Assembly: GCF_004614185.1 (NCBI RefSeq)
Contig: NZ_SPVF01000006.1
Coordinates: 19,091-83,090 of the forward strand
Reading direction: 5' to 3'
Origin: Zemynaea arenosa
Lineage (GTDB): Bacteria > Pseudomonadota > Gammaproteobacteria > Burkholderiales > Burkholderiaceae_D
Length of the DNA stretch: 64,000 nucleotides
The notes under the pieces: model-generated
Databases searched by the model: none
What the model was told of the DNA's origin: nothing
The model's input: only the letters and a program-made list of their open reading frames with translations
In this document: one piece after another, positions 26,819-34,494 of the stretch
How positions within the stretch are numbered: position 1 is the first letter of the stretch
Layout: every line of letters begins with the position of its first letter
Made by a program: the position numbers and the translations under genes

Positions 26819-28645
26819 ATGAAGCTGCCGGCTACCTTCCGCGACCTGCGCGGCCCCGTCGTCCTGGCGCGGCTGGCCATCTGCAGCGCGGCCGTGCTGC
26901 TGGCGGCCTGGGCCGAACTGGGCGGCCTCGCCCGTCCCGCCGACGAGTGGCTGCGCGACGCCTTCATCCGCCTGCACGCCTCCCCCGCTCCCGAAACCCG
27001 CATCTTGATGGTCGATATCGACGAAGCCACCCTGGGCCGGCACCCCTGGCCCTGGCCGCGTGCGCGCATGGCGGACCTGATCGAGAACACGCTCCAGGCC
27101 GGCGCGCGCGGGGTGGCGCTCGACATCACCTTCAAGGAACCGGCCGACCCCGAGGGCGACGCCCGCCTGGCCGCGCTGGCCGGACACGCCCCGCTGGTGC
27201 TGGCCCAGCTGCTGGACTTTGCGCCCGGGCCCGATCCATTGCGCGGCGGCGTGCTGGTGGGCGGCGAGCCGGCGCCCGCGGGCAACGGCAAGCCGGCCTC
27301 CGGCTTCCTGGCCAACCACGCCGGGCTGGCCCACGCCCAGTACGCGGGCAACATTACCATCGAGCCGGACCGCGACGGCATCCTGCGCCGCGTGCCCATG
27401 TACAGCTGGTTCCAGGGCCGCCGCTACCCGACCTTGACCCTGGCCCTGCTCGGCTGCTGCGCCGGGCCGGTGCCCGAGGTCCCCAACGTGATGCGGGTGC
27501 CGCTGGCGCGCACGCCCGAAGCCTACGCCAACGTCTCGGCCGGCGATGTCCTGGACGGCCGCCTGAGCCAGGCCCAGGCCGCTGGCAAGCTGGTCCTGAT
27601 CGGCTCCAGCGCCCTGTCCATCGGCGACAAGGTCGCCAGCCCGCTGGGCTCCTACACCCCGGGCCTGCTGATTCACGCCGAACTGCTGTCCGGCCTGCTG
27701 GACCTGCAGGCCGGGACCGCCCCCACGCCCTGGCCCGGCCGCACGCTGGGGATGCTGTTCGGCCTCGGCCTGGCCGGCCTCGCCTTCCTGAGCCTGCCGC
27801 GTTTCTCGGCCGTCACCAATGTCTTGCTGCTGGCCGGCGCCGCCGCCCTGTGGCTCGGCGTGGCCTATGCGGCCGCGCCGCACGACCCGACGTTCTCGAC
27901 CGCCGGCCCGCTGCTGGCCGCCCTGTTCCTGCTGGGCGTGGCCGTGCCCTTCCACTGGCAGCTGGCCCAGCGCAAGTCGCGCCAGCTGCTGGGCACGCTG
28001 CGCCAGTACGTGGCCACCTCGGTGGTCGACGAGCTGCTGCGCCGCGACCTGAAGGATCCGCTGGCCCCGCGCCAGCTGGAAGTCACCACCCTGATCGCCG
28101 ACCTCGAGGGCTACACGACCCACGTCGAAGCCCTCCCCGTGGAAGAGGCCGCGCGCCTGACCACCGGCTTCCTCGACTGCCTGACCCGCCCGGTACTGGA
28201 CAAGCACGGCACCCTGGACAAGTACACCGGCGACGGCCTGGTTGCCTTCTGGGGCGCCCCGCTGCCGCAGGACGAGCACGCCGACCTGGCCCTGGACGCC
28301 GCCCTCGCCATCCTGGAGGAGGTCCAACGCTTCTCCGCCGCCCGCGAGCGCGACGGCAAATCGCGCCTGCGCGTGCGCATCGGCATCGAAAGCGGCACCG
28401 CCATGGCAGGCGACTACGGCAGCAGCCTGCGCAGCATCTACACTGCCGTCGGCGACAGCGTGAACACCGCCGCCCGCCTGGAGCAAGCCGCGCGCGACTA
28501 CCCGTACGACGTCATCATCGGCCAGGGCACCGTGGCGCGCGCCAGGCGCCACCGCTTCCTGACGCTGGGCGAGCGCATGCTGCGCGGCAAAGAAAAACCG
28601 GTCACGGTCTACACCTTCGACCTCCCGGCGCGGGAGGCGGCCTGA
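26819..28645 (+). CDS. CHASE2-domain class III adenylate cyclase
   Basis: Membrane cyclase of 608 residues. An N-terminal helix (about 15-35), a periplasmic CHASE2 sensor (about 40-320) and three helices (about 325-400) precede a cytoplasmic class III cyclase domain (about 420-590). Metal-binding aspartates are D428 (IADLEGYT) and D472 (KYTGDG). The purine-selecting residues K468 and T542 (YTAVGDSVN) predict ATP as substrate, and the transition-state Asn/Arg pair is in VNTAARLE, so it should be active and make cAMP. Start MKLPATFRDLRG is the first Met before the helix. It is the first gene of a run ending in a CRP-family regulator. A 7-bp hairpin at its end covers the next gene's ribosome-binding site. 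Confidence 0.93.
   Translation: MKLPATFRDLRGPVVLARLAICSAAVLLAAWAELGGLARPADEWLRDAFIRLHASPAPETRILMVDIDEATLGRHPWPWPRARMADLIENTLQAGARGVALDITFKEPADPEGDARLAALAGHAPLVLAQLLDFAPGPDPLRGGVLVGGEPAPAGNGKPASGFLANHAGLAHAQYAGNITIEPDRDGILRRVPMYSWFQGRRYPTLTLALLGCCAGPVPEVPNVMRVPLARTPEAYANVSAGDVLDGRLSQAQAAGKLVLIGSSALSIGDKVASPLGSYTPGLLIHAELLSGLLDLQAGTAPTPWPGRTLGMLFGLGLAGLAFLSLPRFSAVTNVLLLAGAAALWLGVAYAAAPHDPTFSTAGPLLAALFLLGVAVPFHWQLAQRKSRQLLGTLRQYVATSVVDELLRRDLKDPLAPRQLEVTTLIADLEGYTTHVEALPVEEAARLTTGFLDCLTRPVLDKHGTLDKYTGDGLVAFWGAPLPQDEHADLALDAALAILEEVQRFSAARERDGKSRLRVRIGIESGTAMAGDYGSSLRSIYTAVGDSVNTAARLEQAARDYPYDVIIGQGTVARARRHRFLTLGERMLRGKEKPVTVYTFDLPAREAA
28621..28637 (+). promoter_or_regulatory. Hairpin over the ribosome-binding site of the TPR/barrel gene
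   Basis: CCTCCCG and CGGGAGG pair around GCG. The 3' arm contains the GGGAGG that lies 7 bases before the next ATG. Ribosomes finishing the cyclase would open it, so it probably couples translation of the two genes. Confidence 0.5.
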
Positions 28646-29886
28646 TGATCTGGATGCACCGGCTGCGTGCCGGATTCGCCGCCCTGCTGCTGGCCTGCGC
28701 CCTGCCCGCGCTGGCCAACGAGACGGCGCCGCCGGAAAAGGAACAGGAGCTGTACCTGAAGGCCGTCCAGCTGATGGGCGAAGGCAAGCTGGAAGAGGCC
28801 CGCGCGGCGCTGGAGCACCTGATCGAGCTGGAACCCCAGCACGCGGGCGCCTGGCTGGACCTGGCCATCAGCCAATGCTCGCTGGGACACGCGGTGGAAG
28901 CCGAGCGCCTGTTCCGCGAGATCGAAGTGCGCTTCGCCCCCTCGGTCGGCATCCTGGAAGTCATCAATACCAACCGCCAGACCGGCTGCCGCGGGTGGCA
29001 GCCGCGCAGCTTCTGGGGCGCGGTGCTCACGCGTGGCTTCGATGACAACGTCAACCAGGGCGCCAGCAACCCGGTGTTCGTGATCGGCAGCGGGTCCAAT
29101 CAGGTCGAGCAGACCCTCTCGCCAGACTATCTGCCGCAAAGCGACGGCTATGCCCAGCTGGCACTCGACTTTACGCGCGAGCTGAGCCAGAAGGGCACGC
29201 TGGCCTTTGCCCAGGTGCGGGCCCGCCGCTACGACTCGCTGCGCGCACAGGACACCGCCGCCGTGCTGGCGGGCGTGCTGCGTCCGTTCACCATCGGCAA
29301 CTGGGGCGCGCGGGCCAGCGGCAGCGTCAGCGCCGTCACGCTGGGTGGCAAGATGTACCAGAGCCAGGCGCTGGTGCAGGGTCAGCTGGCGCCGCCGTTC
29401 AAGCTGCCGGGCCAGTTCGACTTTGCGCTGTCGGGTGCGCTGGGCCACGTGCAGTACGTCAGCCGGCATGCCTTCGACGCCGACAATGGCGAGGCGGGCG
29501 TCATGCTGCAGCGGCGTGGCGAGGGCCAGCAGCTGCAGCTGGGCCTGGGGCGGATGGCGGACCGTGGTGCCACCGCGCGTCTCGGCGGCAACCGGCATGG
29601 CTGGTACGGCTCGGCCCTGTACCAGTGGCGTATCAATGAACATTTCAGTAGCGAACTGGGCTGGAGCAGGCAGGACTGGCATGGCCAGACCGTCTATTCC
29701 GAAGGACTGATCGATGTGGTGCGGCACCAAAGCACGCGCCAGTGGCGCCTGGGCGGCAGCTGGCAGATCAACAAGCACAACAGCCTGCAGTTTGAGTGGC
29801 GGGACATCCACAACCGCGAGAACATCTCGCTGTTTCAATATAATGGCCATGCTGTTCAGCTGAATTGGCGCTGGGACGGACCGTGA
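28645..29886 (+). CDS. TPR-containing outer membrane beta-barrel protein
   Basis: Protein of 413 residues with a signal peptide ending near ALPALA/NETA. TPR-like helices at about 30-110 include ARAALEHLIELEPQHAGAWLDLA. From about 125 to the end, alternating amphipathic strands (GAVLTRGFDDNVNQG and onward) finish in NWRWDGP, the pattern of an outer membrane barrel. The architecture recalls Slam-type (DUF560) proteins that move surface lipoproteins, but length and family are not certain. The start ATG overlaps the cyclase stop (TGATG). It could present or export an envelope component sensed by the FecR/CHASE2 proteins; this is inference. Confidence 0.78.
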   Translation: MIWMHRLRAGFAALLLACALPALANETAPPEKEQELYLKAVQLMGEGKLEEARAALEHLIELEPQHAGAWLDLAISQCSLGHAVEAERLFREIEVRFAPSVGILEVINTNRQTGCRGWQPRSFWGAVLTRGFDDNVNQGASNPVFVIGSGSNQVEQTLSPDYLPQSDGYAQLALDFTRELSQKGTLAFAQVRARRYDSLRAQDTAAVLAGVLRPFTIGNWGARASGSVSAVTLGGKMYQSQALVQGQLAPPFKLPGQFDFALSGALGHVQYVSRHAFDADNGEAGVMLQRRGEGQQLQLGLGRMADRGATARLGGNRHGWYGSALYQWRINEHFSSELGWSRQDWHGQTVYSEGLIDVVRHQSTRQWRLGGSWQINKHNSLQFEWRDIHNRENISLFQYNGHAVQLNWRWDGP

Positions 29887-29947
29887 GGCGTCAAAATTTA
29901 AAACATGGTCACGCCGTCCAGCGGTCGGTGCGCCGGGACGGGCCCTG

Positions 29948-30274
29948 ATGCGCTGGGAAGTGATCCTGCTGCTGGCCAGCGCCCTCGGCATCGCCATCGG
30001 CTGCCTGACGCCGGTCGGCAAGCTGCCGATCCTGCCGCATGACAAGCTGCTGCACTTCGGCTGCTTCGGATTTGCCGCCTGGCTGGCCGGACGCCTGGTG
30101 GACGGCCTCTGGCCCACCGTGGCCGTACTGGCCGCCGTGCTGGCCGCCAGCTGGGGTATCGAGCTCTTGCAGAAACTGGTGCCCGGACGCACCTTCTGCT
30201 GGCGGGACATGGCCGCCAACGCAGCTGGCATCGCCGCTGCGGGTGTGGCCCTCGCCGCTCCGCACATTGGATAA
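29948..30274 (+). CDS. VanZ-like family small membrane protein
   Basis: Membrane protein of 108 residues with four hydrophobic segments. The VanZ-like pattern is visible: DKLLHFGCFGFAAW at the start of the second helix and RDMAANAAGIAAAG before the last. Function is poorly known; VanZ itself gives modest teicoplanin resistance, and most relatives are uncharacterised. It sits between the TPR/barrel gene (61-base gap) and the CRP-family gene (9-base gap), so it is probably part of the same transcript. Confidence 0.82.
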   Translation: MRWEVILLLASALGIAIGCLTPVGKLPILPHDKLLHFGCFGFAAWLAGRLVDGLWPTVAVLAAVLAASWGIELLQKLVPGRTFCWRDMAANAAGIAAAGVALAAPHIG

Positions 30275-30283
30275 TCGAAACAC

Positions 30284-31030
30284 ATGACGGACGAGAACCG
30301 ACAACCCGAGGCCCTGCCCGCCGACTCCGGCACGGCCGCGCCGACCCCGCAACAGGTCGAGGTCCAGGTCCACCTGCGCAAGATCCCCCTGCTCGCCAAC
30401 CTGAGCGAGGAGGAGATGAAGCTGGTGAAGGGCGAACTGCGCTTCCGCGAGTACGCGCGGCGCGACATCGTCCTGCAAAAAGGGGGCACCGGCGACGCCC
30501 TGCTGTTCTGCATCACCGGCAGCCTGCAGGTCATCGACATCACCGAAGACGGCCGCGCCATCGGCCTGCGCATCCTGCAGCCGGGCGACTTCTTCGGCGA
30601 AATCGCCGTCATCACCGGCTCGATCCGCTCGGCCTCGGTGGTCGCGCTCACGCCCTGCCTGGTGGCCCTGCTGCCGCGCGCCACCGCCCTGCACCTGTTT
30701 TCGCACTCGCCGTCGGTGGCTAATCAGATGCTCAAGTTCCTGGCCGAGAAGGTGCAGCGCGACTCCCAATTCCGCGCCCTGCTCAGCATCCATAACACCG
30801 CCAAGCGCATCGTCAGCTACATCGACCTGATGAAGAAGGAAAAGGAAGGCGAAGGCGCGGTGGTGGAGAACCTGCCGACCCACCAGGACATTGCCAACAT
30901 GATCAACACCAGCCGCGAAACGGTCACCCGCACGCTGCTGATGCTGGCCCAGCAAGGGATCATCAAGAAGGGCACCCATCAGCTCATCATCATCAAGCCC
31001 GATGAGCTGAAGAAACTGGCGCAGAGTTGA
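30284..31030 (+). CDS. CRP/FNR-family transcriptional regulator, probably cAMP-responsive
   Basis: Cytoplasmic DNA-binding protein of 248 residues. The cyclic-nucleotide domain (about 30-150) keeps the cAMP-phosphate contacts of E. coli CRP: E106 in FFGEIAV and R115-S116 in SIRSAS. The winged helix (about 190-240) has recognition helix SRETVTRTL, whose R211, E212 and R216 match the CRP residues that read TGTGA. No FNR-type cysteine cluster is present. Three perfect TGTGA-N6-TCACA sites lie within 9 kb and an adenylate cyclase is four genes upstream, so it is the likely local cAMP receptor. A 25-residue Pro/Ala-rich N-terminal extension precedes the domain. Confidence 0.9.
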   Translation: MTDENRQPEALPADSGTAAPTPQQVEVQVHLRKIPLLANLSEEEMKLVKGELRFREYARRDIVLQKGGTGDALLFCITGSLQVIDITEDGRAIGLRILQPGDFFGEIAVITGSIRSASVVALTPCLVALLPRATALHLFSHSPSVANQMLKFLAEKVQRDSQFRALLSIHNTAKRIVSYIDLMKKEKEGEGAVVENLPTHQDIANMINTSRETVTRTLLMLAQQGIIKKGTHQLIIIKPDELKKLAQS

Positions 31031-31059
31031 CCGGGCGGCAACAGTGCGCGTGCTATAAT
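31027..31059 (+). promoter_or_regulatory. Candidate promoter of the polysaccharide export operon
   Basis: A perfect TATAAT (31054-31059) lies between the CRP-family gene and the export operon. TTGACC (31027-31032) is a 5-of-6 -35 match, but the 21-base spacer is too long for a standard promoter, so the -35 is doubtful. A T7 run follows at 31070-31076, without a stem that would make it a terminator. Confidence 0.4.
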
Positions 31060-31133
31060 CCGGACCGCTTTTTTTCGCCGGCGCACCGCGCCCCTGCCAT
31101 GATCCGATTCGCGCCCTGCCCCCGCGCCCGACA

Positions 31134-31934
31134 ATGAGAATGCCGCTCATGCTGGCTGCCATCTGGCAGTACCGCGGCTTCATCTCCGGCAGCGTGCAGC
31201 GCGAATTCCAGACCCGCTACCGCAACTCGCTGCTCGGTGCCCTGTGGACCGTGCTCAATCCCCTCGCCATGATCCTGGTGTACACGCTGGTGTTCTCCAG
31301 CGTGATGGGCAACCGACTGGCCGGGCACGCGAGCGGCTTCGCCTACAGCATCTACCTGTGCGCGGGCATCTTCACCTGGGCGCTGTTCGCCGAGATCACC
31401 ACGCGCTCCACCAACGTCTTCATCGAACACGCGAACCTGATCAAGAAGCTCAGTTTTCCCCGCATTTGCCTGCCCGTGGTGGTGGTGCTCAATGCGCTGG
31501 TCAACTTCGGGATCATCTTCGGCCTGTTCATCGCCTTCCTCGCCGTCAGCGGCAACCTGCCTGGCTGGCCGCTGGCCGCGCTGGTGCCGCTGCTGCTGGT
31601 GGAAGTGCTGTTTGCCATCGGCCTGGGCATGGTGCTCGGGGTGCTCAACGTGTTCTTTCGCGACGTGGGACAGGCCTTCACTATCGTGCTGCAGTTCTGG
31701 TTCTGGTTCACGCCCGTGGTCTACGTAGCCACCGCGCTGCCGGTGGAAGTGCGCGGCCTGCTGTCCTGGAACCCGCTGTACGGCGTGATCGCCGGCTTCC
31801 AGCGCGTGCTGGTGGATGGCGCCTGGCCTGAGTGGTCCGGCCTCCTGCCAGCGGCGATTCTCGGCGTGCTGCTGTGCGCCCTCGGCATGCGCCTGTTCCG
31901 TGGGCGCGTCGGCGAAATGGTGGACGAACTCTGA
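31134..31934 (+). CDS. wzm: Polysaccharide ABC exporter permease (Wzm type)
   Basis: Inner-membrane ABC-2 permease of 266 residues with six predicted helices. It opens with QREFQTRYRNSLLGALWTVLNPL, a signature of O-antigen/teichoic-acid export permeases (Wzm/TagG), and has a re-entrant region NLIKKLSFPRICLP. With the adjacent Wzt it would flip a completed undecaprenyl-linked glycan to the periplasm. The start may instead be the Met two codons downstream. Its stop overlaps the ATPase ATG (TGATG). Confidence 0.92.
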   Translation: MRMPLMLAAIWQYRGFISGSVQREFQTRYRNSLLGALWTVLNPLAMILVYTLVFSSVMGNRLAGHASGFAYSIYLCAGIFTWALFAEITTRSTNVFIEHANLIKKLSFPRICLPVVVVLNALVNFGIIFGLFIAFLAVSGNLPGWPLAALVPLLLVEVLFAIGLGMVLGVLNVFFRDVGQAFTIVLQFWFWFTPVVYVATALPVEVRGLLSWNPLYGVIAGFQRVLVDGAWPEWSGLLPAAILGVLLCALGMRLFRGRVGEMVDEL

Positions 31935-33151
31935 TGGGCAGCGTGCGCGTACAGGGCCTGGGCAAGGCCTACAAACAGTACCCCACGCGCTGGGCGCGGC
32001 TGGCCGAATGGCTGGTGCCCGGCAAGGTGCCGCGCCATTCGCTCAAATGGATCGTGCGCGATATCGACCTCTCGCTGGCGCCCGGCGAAGCGGTCGGCAT
32101 CATCGGCGTCAACGGCGCGGGCAAGAGCACTTTGCTCAAACTGATCACCGGGACCACCCAGCCAACCGAAGGCCACGTGGAGGTGCACGGCCGCCTGGCC
32201 GCGCTGCTGGAACTGGGCATGGGCTTCCACCCCGACTTCACCGGGCGCCAGAACGTCTTCATGGCGGGCCAGCTGATTGGCATGTCGGTGGAGGAGCTGC
32301 GCGCGGCGATGCCGGACATCGAAGCCTTTGCCGAAATCGGCGACTACATCGACCAGCCGGTGCGCGTGTACTCGTCCGGTATGCAGGTGCGGCTCGCGTT
32401 CGCGGTGGCGACCGCGCGCCGGCCGGACGTGCTGATCGTGGACGAAGCTCTGTCCGTGGGCGACGCCTACTTCCAGCACAAGAGCTTCGAGCGTGTGCGC
32501 CAGTTCCGCAGCCAGGGCACCACCCTCATGATCGTGAGCCACGACCGCGCGGCGATGATGGCGATCTGCGACCGCGTGGTCCTGCTGAACAACGGCCGCG
32601 TCGAGGTCCAGGGCCCACCCGAGCAGGTGATGGACTACTACAACGCGCTGATCGCGGAGCGCGAAGGCAGCAGCATCGTGCAGAGCGAGGCCAATGGGCG
32701 CATCCAGACCAGCTCCGGCACCGGCGAAGCGACGGTCAGCAAGGTGTGGCTGGAAAATGCGCAAGGCGAGCCGGTGGAAGCCGTCAATGTGGGCGAGCCG
32801 GTGACGCTGTGCGTGCGCGCGCAGGTGCTCAAGCCGGTGGCACGGCTGGTGCTGGGCTACATGATCAAGGACCGCCTCGGCCAGCCCATGTACGGCACCA
32901 ACACCCACCACATGGACCAGGTGCTGAGCGACGTGCCGGCGGGCGAGGAGATCGAATTCCGCTTCGCCTTCCCGCTCAACCTGGGTCCCGGCAGCTATTC
33001 CGTGACCACGGCGCTGACCAGCACCGAGACCCACCTGACCGACAATTATGAATGGCGCGACCTGGCCCACGTGTTCGTGGTGGTGAACCTGAACCGGCGC
33101 CAGTTCGTGGGCTCCAGCTGGATCGAGCCGACCGTGGAGATCATCCGATGA
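31934..33151 (+). CDS. wzt: Polysaccharide ABC exporter ATPase with carbohydrate-binding tail (Wzt type)
   Basis: ATPase of 405 residues. The nucleotide-binding domain (about 1-245) has Walker A GVNGAGKSTLLKLI, signature VYSSGMQVRLAFAVA and Walker B VLIVDEALSVGDAYF. Residues 265-405 form a Wzt C-terminal beta-sandwich, which in E. coli O9a recognises the modified non-reducing end of the finished glycan before export. The next gene encodes a methyltransferase that could make that cap. Start MGSVRVQGLGKAY overlaps the permease stop; the frame is open upstream only as shadow. Confidence 0.94.
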   Translation: MGSVRVQGLGKAYKQYPTRWARLAEWLVPGKVPRHSLKWIVRDIDLSLAPGEAVGIIGVNGAGKSTLLKLITGTTQPTEGHVEVHGRLAALLELGMGFHPDFTGRQNVFMAGQLIGMSVEELRAAMPDIEAFAEIGDYIDQPVRVYSSGMQVRLAFAVATARRPDVLIVDEALSVGDAYFQHKSFERVRQFRSQGTTLMIVSHDRAAMMAICDRVVLLNNGRVEVQGPPEQVMDYYNALIAEREGSSIVQSEANGRIQTSSGTGEATVSKVWLENAQGEPVEAVNVGEPVTLCVRAQVLKPVARLVLGYMIKDRLGQPMYGTNTHHMDQVLSDVPAGEEIEFRFAFPLNLGPGSYSVTTALTSTETHLTDNYEWRDLAHVFVVVNLNRRQFVGSSWIEPTVEIIR

Positions 33152-34494
33152 GCGACAATTTCTACCGCGCGTTCGAGGACCGCTACCGCGGCTCGCGCGA
33201 GGTGATCATGGAGCGGCTGCGCGCCTATCTCCCCTTCCTGGAGCCGCTGGTGGCCGCGTACCCGCAAGGGCGTGCGCTGGACCTCGGGTGCGGGCGCGGC
33301 GAGTGGCTGGAGCTGACCTCCTCGCTCGGCTTCGATGCACACGGCGTGGATCTGGACGATGGCATGCTGGCCGCGTGCAGCGCGCGCGGGCTGCAGGCGG
33401 AGCGCGGGGATGCGCTGTCCGCCTTGCGGGCGGCGGCGGATGGGTCGCTGGCCCTGGTCTCGGCCTTTCACCTGGTCGAGCATATCCCGTTTGACGATGT
33501 GCGCACGCTCATTGCGGAGGCGCGCCGTGCGCTGGTGCCGGGCGGGCTGCTGGTGCTGGAGACGCCGAATCCGGAGAACCTGGTGGTGGGCGCCAGCACC
33601 TTCTACAGCGACCCGTCGCACCTGCGGCCGGTGCCGTTGGAACTGCTGTCGTTTGCGGTGGAGTACGAGGGCTTCCCACGCCGCAGCTTGATGCGCTTGC
33701 AGGAAGATCCGGCCTTGCGCGGGCGGGCGGATGTCACCGTGGCCGATGTGCTGCGCGGGGCGAGCCCGGACTACAGCGTGGTGGGGCAGAAGGATGGTCC
33801 TGCGGAGCTGCTGGCTGGATTTGACGAGGCTTTCGGGCGCCACTACGGCATTGCGATGCACGACCTGGCCTCGCGGCAGGAGGCCACGCAGGCGCGCCAC
33901 CTGGAGCAGACGCATGCGCGCATCGCGCAAGTGGACGCGCGCTTCCCGTCCGTGCTGGACGAGCTGGAACACCAGCGCCAGCACATCGCCGAGCTACGGC
34001 AGGCAAACCATGAACTGGACAAGGCGATTCACTGGCTCGATGGCCGCTTGGCGGCCTCCGACGCGCGCGCCGATGCGATGGCGCAGCGGGTGATCGATCT
34101 GCTGGAGAGCACATCGTGGAAAGTGACAGAGCCATTGCGCGCGGCGGCGGATCGCTGGTACCGCTTGCGTGCTGCCGTACGTGAGGGCCGCGTGGGTGCC
34201 GCCGTGAAGCGCCGCGTGCTGCGCGTGGTCGTCGCAGGCGGTCGGGTCGTGTTGCGCAATCCGGCCGCCAAGCGCATCGCCCGCCGCGTGCTGCGCGCGT
34301 TCCCCTCGGTCGAAGAAAAACTGCGCCGCGCCATGTTCCAGGCGCCCGTCGTCACGATGCCCTCCGCCGCGCCGCCCAGTGACATCTCGCCACGCACGTC
34401 GCGCATGATTGCCGCCCTCCGCGCCGCCCAGCAGGAACAGCAGAGCGCAGGCAGGCCTCCACGCGTCGCCGAGCAGGAGCAACCTAAAGCATGA
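33148..34494 (+). CDS. SAM-dependent methyltransferase with coiled coil, possible chain-terminating enzyme
   Basis: Protein of 448 residues. Residues 35-190 are a class I methyltransferase with SAM loop ALDLGCGRGEWLEL, acidic residue in HGVDLDDGML and a motif FHLVEHIPFDDV. Residues about 245-320 are helical and probably coiled coil (LEQTHARIAQVDARF, LEHQRQHIAELRQANHELD). The C-terminus is basic, then Pro/Gln-rich. The arrangement methyltransferase plus coiled coil next to a Wzt with carbohydrate-binding tail resembles WbdD, the O9a chain terminator, but without its kinase domain. ATGA overlaps tie it to both neighbours. Confidence 0.87.
   Translation: MSDNFYRAFEDRYRGSREVIMERLRAYLPFLEPLVAAYPQGRALDLGCGRGEWLELTSSLGFDAHGVDLDDGMLAACSARGLQAERGDALSALRAAADGSLALVSAFHLVEHIPFDDVRTLIAEARRALVPGGLLVLETPNPENLVVGASTFYSDPSHLRPVPLELLSFAVEYEGFPRRSLMRLQEDPALRGRADVTVADVLRGASPDYSVVGQKDGPAELLAGFDEAFGRHYGIAMHDLASRQEATQARHLEQTHARIAQVDARFPSVLDELEHQRQHIAELRQANHELDKAIHWLDGRLAASDARADAMAQRVIDLLESTSWKVTEPLRAAADRWYRLRAAVREGRVGAAVKRRVLRVVVAGGRVVLRNPAAKRIARRVLRAFPSVEEKLRRAMFQAPVVTMPSAAPPSDISPRTSRMIAALRAAQQEQQSAGRPPRVAEQEQPKA

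Noticed and set aside
26699..28552. Minus-strand open frame of 617 codons opposite the CHASE2 cyclase
   Set aside because: Gln/Gly/Ala-rich shadow without domains; it would also run through the divergent promoter region.
31060..31085. T7 run after the CRP-family gene as an intrinsic terminator
   Set aside because: No complementary stem precedes the T run.
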